Below are positions 1 to 8,201 of a stretch of DNA of 64,000 nucleotides, piece after piece. Position 1 is the first letter of the stretch. Each line of letters begins with the position of its first letter. Under the pieces are notes generated by a model, which was not told where the DNA came from, searched no databases, and saw only the letters and a list, made by a program, of their open reading frames with translations. A program made the translations under genes and the position numbers. This DNA is from Blastopirellula sediminis (GTDB lineage: Bacteria; Planctomycetota; Planctomycetia; Pirellulales; Pirellulaceae): assembly GCF_020966755.1 (NCBI RefSeq), contig NZ_JAJKFT010000004.1, forward strand, positions 1 through 64,000, given 5' to 3'.

Positions 1-398
1 GAGCAATCGCTTAACTAGACGTCTACCATGGGACAGTCTCACTCAGCTCAGCTTGGTCACAACCATATTTATACGAAACCTCACGTCAGCTAACGCTGGC
101 GTGAGGTTTTTTTATGCGCGCTGCGACGCTGGCGACGAATGTCGAAATTCAACGCGCTGCATATCCTGGCAGTTCAACAGTTGGAGGAAGCAGATCGCGT
201 TTCGCGGCTTCTTTCTTTGCTTCACTCAGCAGCGCAACGGCCACGTTCCATGCGTTGTTTGATGCGTTGGTAGGGTGTTTTTCTCTTCGAGTGAAAGAAA
301 CGCCCATTTTATGCAAAGAGAAAAATCTTGTAATATCCAAAAAAGTGCGATTTAATCGAGTCCGCTATTCACATTCTCTTTTCTAGCGGGGTCGAGTC
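1..398. other. Leading intergenic region
   Basis: No gene is supported here. The first 18 bases can be read as the last codons of an upstream gene (EQSLN then TAG), but this is too short to prove. A strong terminator lies at 76-113. The rest, up to the DUF1559 start at 399, has only short overlapping frames with no recognisable protein. It becomes AT-rich around 300-380, which would suit a promoter for the downstream gene, but no clear -35/-10 pair is visible. Confidence 0.5.
76..113 (+). terminator. Intrinsic terminator
   Basis: Inverted repeat with arms at 76-90 and 95-109 (one mismatch), TAAC loop, followed by a T run. It probably ends the transcript of a gene lying left of the window. 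Confidence 0.8.
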
Positions 399-1343
399 AT
401 GTCGCGCTCTCATCTTTCGCGACGAGCCTTCACGCTCGTCGAATTGCTCGTCGTCATCGCAATCATCGGGGTCTTGATCGCACTATTGCTCCCCGCAGTG
501 CAGCAGGCCCGCGAAGCCGCGCGACGGATGTCGTGCACGAACAACCTGAAACAGCTCGGGTTGGCGTTTCACAACTACCATGACACGTTCCAAGTCTTTC
601 CGATGGCCACCAACTGCAATATCAATGGAGCGGACCCTGGCTACTCGGGCAATCGTCGCGTTTCCTGGTTCCATCTGATTCTGCCCTTCGTCGAACAAGG
701 CAATTTGTACGACCAATATAAGCCGCGGATCGAAAACAACGAGTTCCCCGGCGGTTGGCCGACGAACCTGCGGAACGTGGTGATCGACGGTTTCGTCTGC
801 CCTTCAGAGCCGCTCAAAGAAAAAGTTGAGCAACAAGGCTTCCACGGTAGCTACCTGGTCTGCAACGGAAATAGCCACACCGGCAGCGGAGCCGGCATAA
901 CCAACGGGATGTTTTATCCGCGCAGCAAAACCGATTTTGCGGCAGTTACCGATGGCACGTCAAACACAGCGATGATCGGCGAGATCCGCTTGCAGCAAGA
1001 TTCGATCGGCGCGTCTGGCGCCGGCAATGTCGTTTGCGGTGGTACGCACGATTTACGCGGACGCTACCACAATCCGTATCACGGCAACGTAGTGTTCACG
1101 ACGATGCGGGCTCCCAACACGCCGGTTGGCGATCGGTTGCAGTATTGCAACGGAACGGAAAAGGTTCCTTGCCGCGAGTGCACAAGCTCGAACATGGAAA
1201 CGCACGCTCGCAGCTATCATCCGGGAGGCGCTCACGTGGCGCTGGCGGACGGCTCGGTTCGCTTCATTCCAGAAACGGTCAATCAAACGGTGTTCCAGGG
1301 GATGGGGACGCGCAACGGAGGGGAAGTCTTCGAGCTTCCGTAG
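399..1343 (+). CDS. DUF1559 domain protein with type IV pilin-like N-terminus
   Basis: This 314-residue protein begins with a short basic leader and the prepilin-like motif [17 protein letters not shown], followed by a hydrophobic helix and then LLPAVQQAREAARRMSC, the signature of planctomycete DUF1559 proteins. The C-terminal part carries HPGGAHVALADGSVRFI, the usual closing motif of the family. The N-terminus should be cut by a prepilin peptidase and anchor the protein in the inner membrane. The role of the globular DUF1559 part is not known. The next gene encodes a small lipoprotein with a carboxypeptidase-regulatory-like fold, a pairing common in this phylum. Two more DUF1559 genes occur in the window (52689-53657 and 62203-63174). 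Confidence 0.93.
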   Translation: MSRSHLSRRAFTLVELLVVIAIIGVLIALLLPAVQQAREAARRMSCTNNLKQLGLAFHNYHDTFQVFPMATNCNINGADPGYSGNRRVSWFHLILPFVEQGNLYDQYKPRIENNEFPGGWPTNLRNVVIDGFVCPSEPLKEKVEQQGFHGSYLVCNGNSHTGSGAGITNGMFYPRSKTDFAAVTDGTSNTAMIGEIRLQQDSIGASGAGNVVCGGTHDLRGRYHNPYHGNVVFTTMRAPNTPVGDRLQYCNGTEKVPCRECTSSNMETHARSYHPGGAHVALADGSVRFIPETVNQTVFQGMGTRNGGEVFELP

Positions 1344-1434
1344 TCCGAGATCCAAGCTTGGATCAAATCGATTCCTGCGACTTGTTTGCGCAGGCCGCTT
1401 CCCAATCTGAATGGTTCGTAAAAGTAGATGTTCA

Positions 1435-1821
1435 ATGCGTATGAAGCTATTGGTCTTGGGGATCGTCGCGCTCGTCCCGATGCTCCAAGGGTGTTCGGGC
1501 TCAACCAAGAATACCTATCCCGTGACCGGCACGGTTACTTACAAGGGAGAGCCGATCGAGCAGGGGACGATTGTGTTTGACTCGGTCGATGGCGCCACCA
1601 TGGCCGCGATGGGGGAAATCGTCAACGGCCAAATCAAAGCCGAGGCTCCCCCAGGCGACAAGATCCTGCGCATCAGCGCCGTCCGCACCAAGAGCGAGAA
1701 AGATCAGTACGGCGAACAGATCACCGAGTCGTACATTCCCGCGAAGTACAACGGCGATTCGACGATCAAAAAGACCGTTTCGGCCGATGGCGAAAACGTG
1801 TTCGATATCACCTTGGAGTGA
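1435..1821 (+). CDS. Small lipoprotein, carboxypeptidase regulatory-like (transthyretin-type) domain
   Basis: The 128-residue product starts with a lipoprotein signal ending in LQGC. It is followed by the pattern YPVTGTVTYKGEPIEQGTIVF, typical of the beta-sandwich regulatory-like lipoproteins that follow DUF1559 genes in planctomycetes. It lies 91 bp after the DUF1559 gene on the same strand and is probably co-transcribed. The start is ambiguous: ATGs at 1411, 1435 and 1441 are in frame. I chose 1435 because it leaves a compact basic n-region before the hydrophobic stretch. The function is unknown, and exposure in the periplasm or on the outer membrane is inferred. Confidence 0.82.
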   Translation: MRMKLLVLGIVALVPMLQGCSGSTKNTYPVTGTVTYKGEPIEQGTIVFDSVDGATMAAMGEIVNGQIKAEAPPGDKILRISAVRTKSEKDQYGEQITESYIPAKYNGDSTIKKTVSADGENVFDITLE

Positions 1822-1855
1822 ACCGCTCACCGCCCAGTTCGACTTTGAATAGGTC

Positions 1856-1884
1856 CATAAGCAGGGCTTTGTCCCCTGCTTATG
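1856..1884 (+). terminator. Hairpin downstream of the lipoprotein gene
   Basis: A perfect 11-bp inverted repeat (CATAAGCAGGG and its complement at 1874-1884) lies 35 bp after the lipoprotein stop. There is no T tract on the plus strand, so it may be a processing or mRNA-stabilising hairpin rather than a classical intrinsic terminator. Confidence 0.55.
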
Positions 1885-2017
1885 AGGCGGACGCGTCTTG
1901 GAAAACAGGCCTTCGCGTTAACTTTCTGCGAAACTTCCCGTGGGCTAGAATTGCTTCGCGGCGGAATTGCTATCCTGGCAGTTGGATTAGCCGCTACTGA
2001 CTCGCAGGAGAGACTTG

Positions 2018-2947
2018 ATGCGACGACGCAATTTTCTTCAACTGGCCAGCGCCGCCCTTAGTGGATGCGTGTTGCCGAGCTTCGCCCGAGCCGATCAAAC
2101 CGCCAAGCCGTTTCGTTTCGCCCATTTGACCGACATCCATGTTCAGCCCGAACTCTCGGCTGCGGATGGTTTCCGCAAATGCCTGGCGGCGGTCAACGCG
2201 CTCGACGTGAAACCGGAAGTGATTGTCACCGGCGGCGACATGGTGATGGACGTCTTCGCTCATAACCGCAATCGGGCCGATAAGCTCTTTGCGCTCTACA
2301 GCGACGTCAGCAAAGGGGAGACCGACATTCCGTTCTACCCGTGCATCGGCAATCACGACGTCTTCGGTTGGTCGCACCGCCAGGACGTGAAGCCGGAAGA
2401 CGCCGCGTTCGGGAAAGGGCTGGTTTGCGAAAAGCTCAGCCTCGAAAAGACCTACTACGCCTTCGATCAAGGAGGATGGCGGTTCTATATCCTCGACGAT
2501 ATTCAGATGGCGCCGGACAATCGGTACCAGGCCTATATCGACGAAGAGCAACTCGACTGGCTCACCAAAGATCTGGAAGCGAAGCCGGCCGAAACGCCGG
2601 CGCTGGTCGTCTCCCACATTCCGATTTACACCGTGACCACTTTCGACAAAGGTCGCGAGGATGACCTGGCGTATCGCGTTGGCTATAGCGCGATGTGCCG
2701 CGACGCGCCGAAACTGGGGGCGCTGTTCGGCAAACACAATGTGAAGCTGGCCCTTTCGGGACATCATCACCAGCTCGAACGAATCGAATACAACGGCGTC
2801 ACCTACATCTGCGGCGGCGCGGTCTGCGGCAGTTGGTGGCGTGGACCATATCGCGGCATGCAGGAAGGTTTCGGCCTGGTCGACTTGAACCCGGACGGCA
2901 CGTTCGCGTACAAGTACGTCGATTACGGTTGGAATGCAGTGACGTAG
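2018..2947 (+). CDS. Tat-exported metallophosphoesterase
   Basis: A calcineurin-type phosphoesterase of 309 residues. All metal-binding motifs are visible in order: HLTDIH, VTGGDMV, CIGNHD, VVSHIPIY and ALSGHHH. The N-terminus has MRRRNFLQLASAALSG, a twin-arginine signal, so the enzyme should be exported folded. ATG 2018 was chosen because AGGAG sits 8 bases upstream; a TTG at 2015 is also in frame. The substrate cannot be told from sequence; relatives cleave phosphomonoesters or phosphodiesters. It stands alone, followed by its own terminator. Confidence 0.9.
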   Translation: MRRRNFLQLASAALSGCVLPSFARADQTAKPFRFAHLTDIHVQPELSAADGFRKCLAAVNALDVKPEVIVTGGDMVMDVFAHNRNRADKLFALYSDVSKGETDIPFYPCIGNHDVFGWSHRQDVKPEDAAFGKGLVCEKLSLEKTYYAFDQGGWRFYILDDIQMAPDNRYQAYIDEEQLDWLTKDLEAKPAETPALVVSHIPIYTVTTFDKGREDDLAYRVGYSAMCRDAPKLGALFGKHNVKLALSGHHHQLERIEYNGVTYICGGAVCGSWWRGPYRGMQEGFGLVDLNPDGTFAYKYVDYGWNAVT

Positions 2948-2977
2948 TCGCACATTCGCCCAACCATGAAACGAGAA

Positions 2978-3017
2978 AAACCCGGTTCGTCGTGAGAACG
3001 AACCGGGTTTCTTTTTT
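2978..3017 (+). terminator. Intrinsic terminator after the phosphoesterase gene
   Basis: Arms of 13 bp at 2978-2990 and 2998-3010 match perfectly and are followed by CTTTTTT. This is a strong rho-independent terminator. Confidence 0.88.
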
Positions 3018-3091
3018 GGCCCAGGCGGAGACTCTTTGACGGGGGCCATTGGCCCGAGCCGCCTTCAGTAGATCGAATTGGATAACTGCGA

Positions 3092-3574
3092 TCAAGCGGC
3101 GCTCGTGAGGCTTGGCGTCGCGTGATAGCGCCGGACTGCAAAGTAGCCGGCGATCAGGAAAGCGACCAGCACGACCAACTGTGCGACCACTTCCGTTTGT
3201 GCGATTGCATGCAGCGCCGGGATCTTTTGATACGACTGCACGACCAACACCAGGAAGTTCAGGTAAAAAGCGACGAGCGACGACAAGACGTAAGCGACTC
3301 GCCAACCCCCTTGGGCATGTTCGCGATACCTGGCATACGCCGCCAACGCAAACAGTCCCAGCGAAATCAGGCCGATGATCACCCCTGGGGTGAGGTGAAG
3401 GTTGGGAAAGCCGAATCCGGTCAGGCTGGTCAACACCGTTGAGGCGAAAAAGGTCGCGGTCCATGCCGGTTGCGGGCGGGAAGTAATCAGGGCATAGGCG
3501 AACCCGAATCCGGAAACGATTCCAACCAGGCTGATGGCGACGTGGATCAAAGTGTAGGCGGCTAGAGCGGACAT
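3092..3574 (-). CDS. Small integral membrane protein
   Basis: This 160-residue product has about five hydrophobic segments separated by short loops (for example HVAISLVGIVSGFGFAYALI and VVAQLVVLVAFLIAGYFAV). It is almost certainly an inner-membrane protein. I recognise no catalytic motif. A longer frame starts at 3703, but the extra residues are basic and non-membrane. ATG 3574 gives a normal membrane N-terminus (MSALAAYTLIHVA). It faces the phosphoesterase convergently. The function is unknown. Confidence 0.75.
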   Translation of the reverse strand: MSALAAYTLIHVAISLVGIVSGFGFAYALITSRPQPAWTATFFASTVLTSLTGFGFPNLHLTPGVIIGLISLGLFALAAYARYREHAQGGWRVAYVLSSLVAFYLNFLVLVVQSYQKIPALHAIAQTEVVAQLVVLVAFLIAGYFAVRRYHATPSLTSAA

Positions 3575-3740
3575 GGCGAACTCGGGTTCGTGTAAATAGT
3601 TTATGTGTCTACTACGTGGATGCTGGCCAAGCGGCGAGGTTACGGCGTGCCGCCGCGTGCGGGAAAAAGAGAGTCGCCGAGACAAGAAAAGAAAAAATCC
3701 CACTGCCCGCGTTACCGCGAAACAATGGGATTTCTTGAGG

Positions 3741-3825
<85 letters not shown>

Positions 3826-3910
3826 GGCTTTGGCCTTACTGTCGCCGTAAGCGACCGTAATGGAACACATTAGTCTAGGAAAACCGCGGTTGCGGTCAAG
3901 CGGGGGCAAA

Positions 3911-5452
3911 TTACCGATCTGGACGGCGTTTGACCACGAAAATCGTCCGGTCGCAAGCGGTAGGACGGTCGAGCTTGGCGAGAAGTTCACGCCCGGCCGT
4001 CAGAATTCGATCGGCCGGAAGTTCCAGGTGCTCCCGTAGTCGCTCGGCAAATTGGGCGATTCCTTCCGGACCTGCTTCATCGAACAGGTATTCCCGCACG
4101 CCGGACGACATCATTGTGATCGCCGAACCGGGCTTCAGGAGGCGTTCGACATACCGCGGATCGACGTCGGTGCGGGCTCCGAGCAGGAACGACATTTCCC
4201 ACAATTCTTCCCAACCGTCAGGCGTAATCAGCAGGCCGCACGTTTCGCCGGAGTTGGCGATCTCGATCAAACCGGTGTCGGGATGGATCACGCCGTACGA
4301 GAGCGAAGCGAAACGATCTCCGGCCGAGGTCGACCAGAAGGTGTGATTCACCCGATTGACCAAGGTCCGCGCGTCGGCGGCATAGCGGCTGTGCGCCTTA
4401 ACGGCGGTCGCCAATTGCCCGGCCATCATCGCCGCTTCCAACTGGCGTCCATCGACGTCGCCAACCGTGATCGCCAAGGCGCCGTCGTCGAGCATCGACC
4501 AGTCATGGAAGTCGCCGCCGGCTTGTTCGGCTTGTTCGGTCCAACCAGCCAGGTCCCAACCTTCGAGCAGCGGTTTGATGTGCGGAAGTTGGTGATCTTG
4601 TTGAGCGGCGACCGCATGCAGTTGTTGCGTCAGCTGACGCGACTCGGTCTTGTCTTGCAGGACGACGTCCAGTTCCAGTTCCGACGCGATTCGCCCAGCG
4701 ATGATCTCCAGCGTTTGCGTTTCGGCTTCCGAGAAGTCCCGGTATTCTTCGGAGAAAACCCAGAGGGTGCCGATCGGGTTCGACGCGGTCGAAATCGGTA
4801 TGCAGCAGGCCGAGGGGAAGTTTTCGGGGCAGCGCCAATGCGGCAACAGAGCGGTATCTTCCAGCACGACGGCGCTGCCGGAGAGTGCTTCGAGGTCGGC
4901 AACTGCTGCGGCCAGCGGTCGGGCCGGTTCCAGGAAGCGATCAGGCGGAAGGTTGAGAGCGGCGCGAAGTTTCAACTGGCTGGTCGAATCGTCGAGCATG
5001 TAGATCGCGGCGGCCGACGCATGGACGTTTTCGATCGCGCCGCGAAGGATGGCCTGGAGCTTCGTGGCGATGTGGTTCTTCGATTCGACGACCGAAACCG
5101 GAATATTGGTCGCGAGCTCCGCTTCACGACGCTCGAGCGCCGATTGCAGTCGCTTCACCTCCGACATCATCTCGGCCAAGGCGCCGGCAAGTTTCGCGAC
5201 TTCGCGGGGAGGAGCGAAGTCGGGGTCATTCAGCACCGGCTTCACCAGCAGTCGCCCGGTCGATTTGCCGTCCATGTCGACGACGGCGTATCCCTTTCCG
5301 GCGGCGCCTTCTTGGAATTCCAGTTGACAGCCGAAAGCTTCGACCAATGCTTCACTAGCGGAAGCGAGTCCTGGAAAGTGAGGCTTGTCGGCGACCGGTT
5401 GCGCCGAATCGTGTCGGTGAATACGAAGGTAGCTGGGAAAGGGCCGAGCCAT
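3911..5452 (-). CDS. GAF domain-containing PP2C/SpoIIE-type phosphatase
   Basis: A 513-residue cytoplasmic signalling protein with no membrane segment. After an N-terminal region of unknown type (about 1-115) comes a GAF-like sensor domain (about 125-280), with AAAIYMLDDSTSQLKLRAAL and CIPISTASNPIGTLWVFS. The C-terminal phosphatase domain (about 300-510) shows EQAGGDFHDW, ITVGDVDGRQLEAAMMAG, IEIANSGETCGLLI and ITMMSSGVREY, the acidic metal-binding pattern of SpoIIE/RsbU phosphatases. It probably dephosphorylates an anti-sigma-factor antagonist in a partner-switching pathway in response to a ligand. No anti-sigma partner is next to it. The ligand is unknown. Confidence 0.88.
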   Translation of the reverse strand: MARPFPSYLRIHRHDSAQPVADKPHFPGLASASEALVEAFGCQLEFQEGAAGKGYAVVDMDGKSTGRLLVKPVLNDPDFAPPREVAKLAGALAEMMSEVKRLQSALERREAELATNIPVSVVESKNHIATKLQAILRGAIENVHASAAAIYMLDDSTSQLKLRAALNLPPDRFLEPARPLAAAVADLEALSGSAVVLEDTALLPHWRCPENFPSACCIPISTASNPIGTLWVFSEEYRDFSEAETQTLEIIAGRIASELELDVVLQDKTESRQLTQQLHAVAAQQDHQLPHIKPLLEGWDLAGWTEQAEQAGGDFHDWSMLDDGALAITVGDVDGRQLEAAMMAGQLATAVKAHSRYAADARTLVNRVNHTFWSTSAGDRFASLSYGVIHPDTGLIEIANSGETCGLLITPDGWEELWEMSFLLGARTDVDPRYVERLLKPGSAITMMSSGVREYLFDEAGPEGIAQFAERLREHLELPADRILTAGRELLAKLDRPTACDRTIFVVKRRPDR

Positions 5453-5778
5453 AGTTGCGCGCCAATTCTGTCTGCATATGTCCTTTTCCGCCGCATCCGT
5501 GGCGATCTAAATTCGAGGCGCTGATCCATAGCGCCCGCCAACCTACGTCGACTTCCTTCGTCGAACAGTTAGGGAATCGGCGTCACAGCTAGCACGCATT
5601 AGCTGCTTTTCCTAATTTCACATGCGCCGCGGAAGATCGTACCCATTAGGCGGACTTTTCTGAGGAAGAACCGGAGGAATCGTTATCGCCTGCATCCCGT
5701 TTTGACCAAACGTGTCCCAAACCTGGTGGACAAAAAGACAGTTCCAAGTTCATCAGGCGGCTAATGAGGGCACAAGAC
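5453..5778. other. Intergenic region between divergent genes
   Basis: About 325 bp between the start of the phosphatase (minus) and the small plus-strand gene. It must hold both promoters. I see no clear consensus promoter, repeat or RNA. Short frames here are antisense extensions and show no protein features. Confidence 0.4.
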
Positions 5779-6255
5779 ATGAAATGGCACTACACCAACG
5801 GGCGGCGCATCGACGCGATTCTGAGTAGCGGGATTTTGAAACCAAGTTCGGACGGCTCTGGGCGAATTCGTCCAGCCGTTTGGTTTTCAACCAACCAGTC
5901 GTGGGAAGAGACGGCCAATCGCGCGGTGCGGCATATCAACGGTTCGTATCTCCGGTGCGATCGCGAGCAAACCGATCTCTACTGCGACGGATTGTTCCGT
6001 TTGGAAATTGACGCGGATCAACCGCTTCTGACTTGGCGCGAACTTGCCGCGATGTGCGGGATGCGGCCAGGAGACATGCTGAAGATCGAAGCGCTCGCGC
6101 GGCGGCTTGGCAGCGATCCGCAGCAGTGGTGTGCGTCGCTGCGTGCGATCGGCCGCAACGAGTGGAACGCGATTGAACGCTGGAACGGCTTCACGTGGGA
6201 ATCGGTCGAAGCGTACGCGTTGACTTCTTCGTTCGCGACCCGATTGGCGGGTTAG
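5779..6255 (+). CDS. Conserved small protein of unknown function, ADP-ribosyltransferase-like N-terminus suspected
   Basis: The 158-residue product begins MKWHYTNGRRIDAILSSGIL and continues with RPAVWFSTNQSWEETANRAV. A short His-Tyr-Thr start followed by 'IL-x-SG-x-L-P' and then 'AVWFST' resembles the opening of ADP-ribosyltransferase-fold proteins (DarT/TpT1 type), but this is only a pattern resemblance. The full catalytic set cannot be assigned by eye. ATG 5779 has GAGGG eight bases upstream; ATG 5764 is an alternative giving 163 residues. Its end overlaps the convergent pntB stop by 4 bp. No antitoxin-like partner is adjacent. Confidence 0.72.
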   Translation: MKWHYTNGRRIDAILSSGILKPSSDGSGRIRPAVWFSTNQSWEETANRAVRHINGSYLRCDREQTDLYCDGLFRLEIDADQPLLTWRELAAMCGMRPGDMLKIEALARRLGSDPQQWCASLRAIGRNEWNAIERWNGFTWESVEAYALTSSFATRLAG

Positions 6256-7637
6256 GCGTTTTCTTTGATTGCCGTGATGATGTCGAGAATCGCCTCTTTG
6301 CCGTCGGCGAAGAACATCAAGGTGTTGTCGGCGGCGAACAGCGGATTCGGAATGCCTGCGAAACCGGGGCTGAGACTCCGTTTAATCACGATCACGGTCC
6401 GCGCCTTGTCGACGTTGATAATCGGCATGCCGGCGATCGGACTGTTGGGATCGGTGTTGGCGACCGGATTGACCACGTCATTGGCGCCGAGCACGATCGC
6501 GACGTCGACCTGGCCCATCGTCGGATTGATGTCATCCATCTCGCGCAGCTTTTCGTAGGGGATGTCCGCTTCGGCCAGCAGGACGTTCATGTGCCCCGGC
6601 ATGCGACCGGCGACCGGGTGAATCGCATATTCGACGTTGATTCCTCGGTCTTCGAGGACTGTCGCCATGTCGCGAACGGCATGTTGGGCCTGGGCGACCG
6701 CCAGGCCATATCCCGGAACGACGACGACGCGCTGCGCTGCGTCGAGAATCATCGCTATGTCGTCGGCCGAAGTCGAGCGGACGTTGGCGTAGACTTCATC
6801 CGCCGCAGGGCCGGACGCCGCCGCGGCCGATTGCAAGCCGCCGAAGACGACGTTCGTCAGCGAGCGGTTCATCGCTTTACACATGATCTGCGTCAGGATG
6901 ATGCCGGAGGCGCCGACCAGCGAACCGGAGATAATCAGCACGTTGTTGTCGATCACAAATCCGGTTGCCGCCGCCGCGAGTCCCGAATAAGAGTTGAGCA
7001 GCGCGATCACCACCGGCATGTCGGCGCCGCCGATCGGCACAACGAGCGTAAAGCCCAGGATCGACGCGATGATCACGATCAAGATGTACGGCAAGACGCT
7101 CCAGTTGGATCCCGCCATGAAGATGGTCAGCAGCAGCAAGATCATCACCATGACGCCGTTCACGACCGCGCCCGAGGGGATGTTGATCGGCTTTTTGAAC
7201 ATCTTCAGTTCTTGCAGCTTGCCATAGGCGACCAGCGAACCCCAGAACGTGACCGCGCCGATCAAGCCGGAAAGAGCTGCGGCCAGCATCACGTCCGGGG
7301 CTGTCGAGGTATCAGGTTTGAGCAATTCAGCCCCGGCGACAAAAACGGTCGCCGCGCCGCCGAAGCCGTTGAACAACGCAACCAACTGCGGCATCTCGGT
7401 CATCTGCACCTTGACGGCCAATACCACGCCGATGATGCCGCCGATCACCAGGCCGGCAATCACATACGTGCCGACCATGCCGATCGCGGTGAGCGTCAGC
7501 ACCACCGCCAAGAGCATTGCGCCGGCGCTGATCAGGTTCCCCTTTACCGCGGTGCGCGGATGGGACATGTATTTCAGGCCGAAGATGAATAGGATCGCCG
7601 AAACGACATAGGCCAGATTGATTAAGGCGTCTCTCAC
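6252..7637 (-). CDS. pntB: NAD(P) transhydrogenase subunit beta
   Basis: 461 residues, the normal length for PntB. The first half is a chain of membrane helices forming much of the proton channel. The C-terminal domain III binds NADP(H), with VVPGYGLAVAQAQHAV and HPVAGRMPGHMNVLLAEADI clearly present. With the alpha subunits it couples hydride transfer between NADH and NADP+ to proton flow across the inner membrane and so supplies NADPH. It starts at GTG 7637, with AAGGG upstream. It is the last gene of the operon pntAA-pntAB-pntB. Confidence 0.97.
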   Translation of the reverse strand: MRDALINLAYVVSAILFIFGLKYMSHPRTAVKGNLISAGAMLLAVVLTLTAIGMVGTYVIAGLVIGGIIGVVLAVKVQMTEMPQLVALFNGFGGAATVFVAGAELLKPDTSTAPDVMLAAALSGLIGAVTFWGSLVAYGKLQELKMFKKPINIPSGAVVNGVMVMILLLLTIFMAGSNWSVLPYILIVIIASILGFTLVVPIGGADMPVVIALLNSYSGLAAAATGFVIDNNVLIISGSLVGASGIILTQIMCKAMNRSLTNVVFGGLQSAAAASGPAADEVYANVRSTSADDIAMILDAAQRVVVVPGYGLAVAQAQHAVRDMATVLEDRGINVEYAIHPVAGRMPGHMNVLLAEADIPYEKLREMDDINPTMGQVDVAIVLGANDVVNPVANTDPNSPIAGMPIINVDKARTVIVIKRSLSPGFAGIPNPLFAADNTLMFFADGKEAILDIITAIKENA

Positions 7638-7667
7638 AAGTTGTCCCTTCGTGGAAGCCGAGTCGCG

Positions 7668-8201
7668 TTATCGTTTCGGTTTGAACATTTCCAACATGCG
7701 GTGCGTCACCAGGTAGCCGCCAACCACGTTGATCGTCGCCAGGATGACGGCGACCAGGCCGATGATTGCGGCCAGTGGTGCGTTGTCGGCGCTGGCTGCG
7801 ATCAGCGCGCCGACGATCGAAATTCCGCTGATCGCGTTGGAGCCCGACATCAGCGGCGTGTGCAGCGTCGGCGGAACCTTCGTGATCAACTCGAAGCCGA
7901 TAAAGATCGCCAGGATGAAAATCGTGAGACTCGCGGCCAATGCGTCGTACCGCGTGTACGTCTTCGTCAGCGGCTGCGGCTCGCCATCGACCGGCGATGG
8001 AGTCGTTTCAGTTTCGGGCTCCTCTGGCGTCGCTTCAGCGGCCTTGGGCGTTTCCTCTGCCGGTGGCTTTTCCGCAGCCGGTTCTTTCTCCGCAGGTTCC
8101 GCGGCGGCCGGCTTTTCTTCGGCTTTGGGGGCTTCGCTCTCTTGGCCGATCGCCAGAGACCCGTTGCCCAAGATCAGCAGCATTAGTAACAGCCATCTCA
8201 T
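7668..8201 (-). CDS. pntAB: NAD(P) transhydrogenase subunit alpha, membrane part, with signal peptide and acidic linker
   Basis: The C-terminal 90 residues are the four-helix membrane module of the alpha subunit (TIFILAIFIGFELITKVPPTL, LMSGSNAISGISIVGAL). Unlike typical PntAB, which begins directly with this module, the protein starts with a signal-peptide-like segment MRWLLLMLLILGNGSLAIG. A stretch of about 60 residues rich in Pro, Glu, Ala and Lys follows. The total is 177 residues, against about 90-110 in common three-subunit systems. Its ATG overlaps the stop codon of pntAA by 4 bp, indicating translational coupling. The role of the extension is unknown. Confidence 0.93.
   Translation of the reverse strand: MRWLLLMLLILGNGSLAIGQESEAPKAEEKPAAAEPAEKEPAAEKPPAEETPKAAEATPEEPETETTPSPVDGEPQPLTKTYTRYDALAASLTIFILAIFIGFELITKVPPTLHTPLMSGSNAISGISIVGALIAASADNAPLAAIIGLVAVILATINVVGGYLVTHRMLEMFKPKR

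Noticed and set aside
1-18. Possible tail of an upstream gene ending in TAG at 16-18
   Set aside because: Only five codons are visible, which is not enough to support a coding feature.
1994-3049. 351-residue minus-strand frame opposite the metallophosphoesterase
   Set aside because: The plus strand has all phosphoesterase motifs and a ribosome site; the minus frame has no recognisable features.
4052-5524. 490-residue plus-strand open frame opposite the PP2C phosphatase
   Set aside because: Same situation: arginine-rich translation without motifs, while the minus strand encodes clear GAF and phosphatase domains.
6195-7592. 465-residue plus-strand open frame opposite pntB
   Set aside because: Rich in His, Arg and Asp with no domain pattern; it is the antisense shadow of the unmistakable pntB gene.
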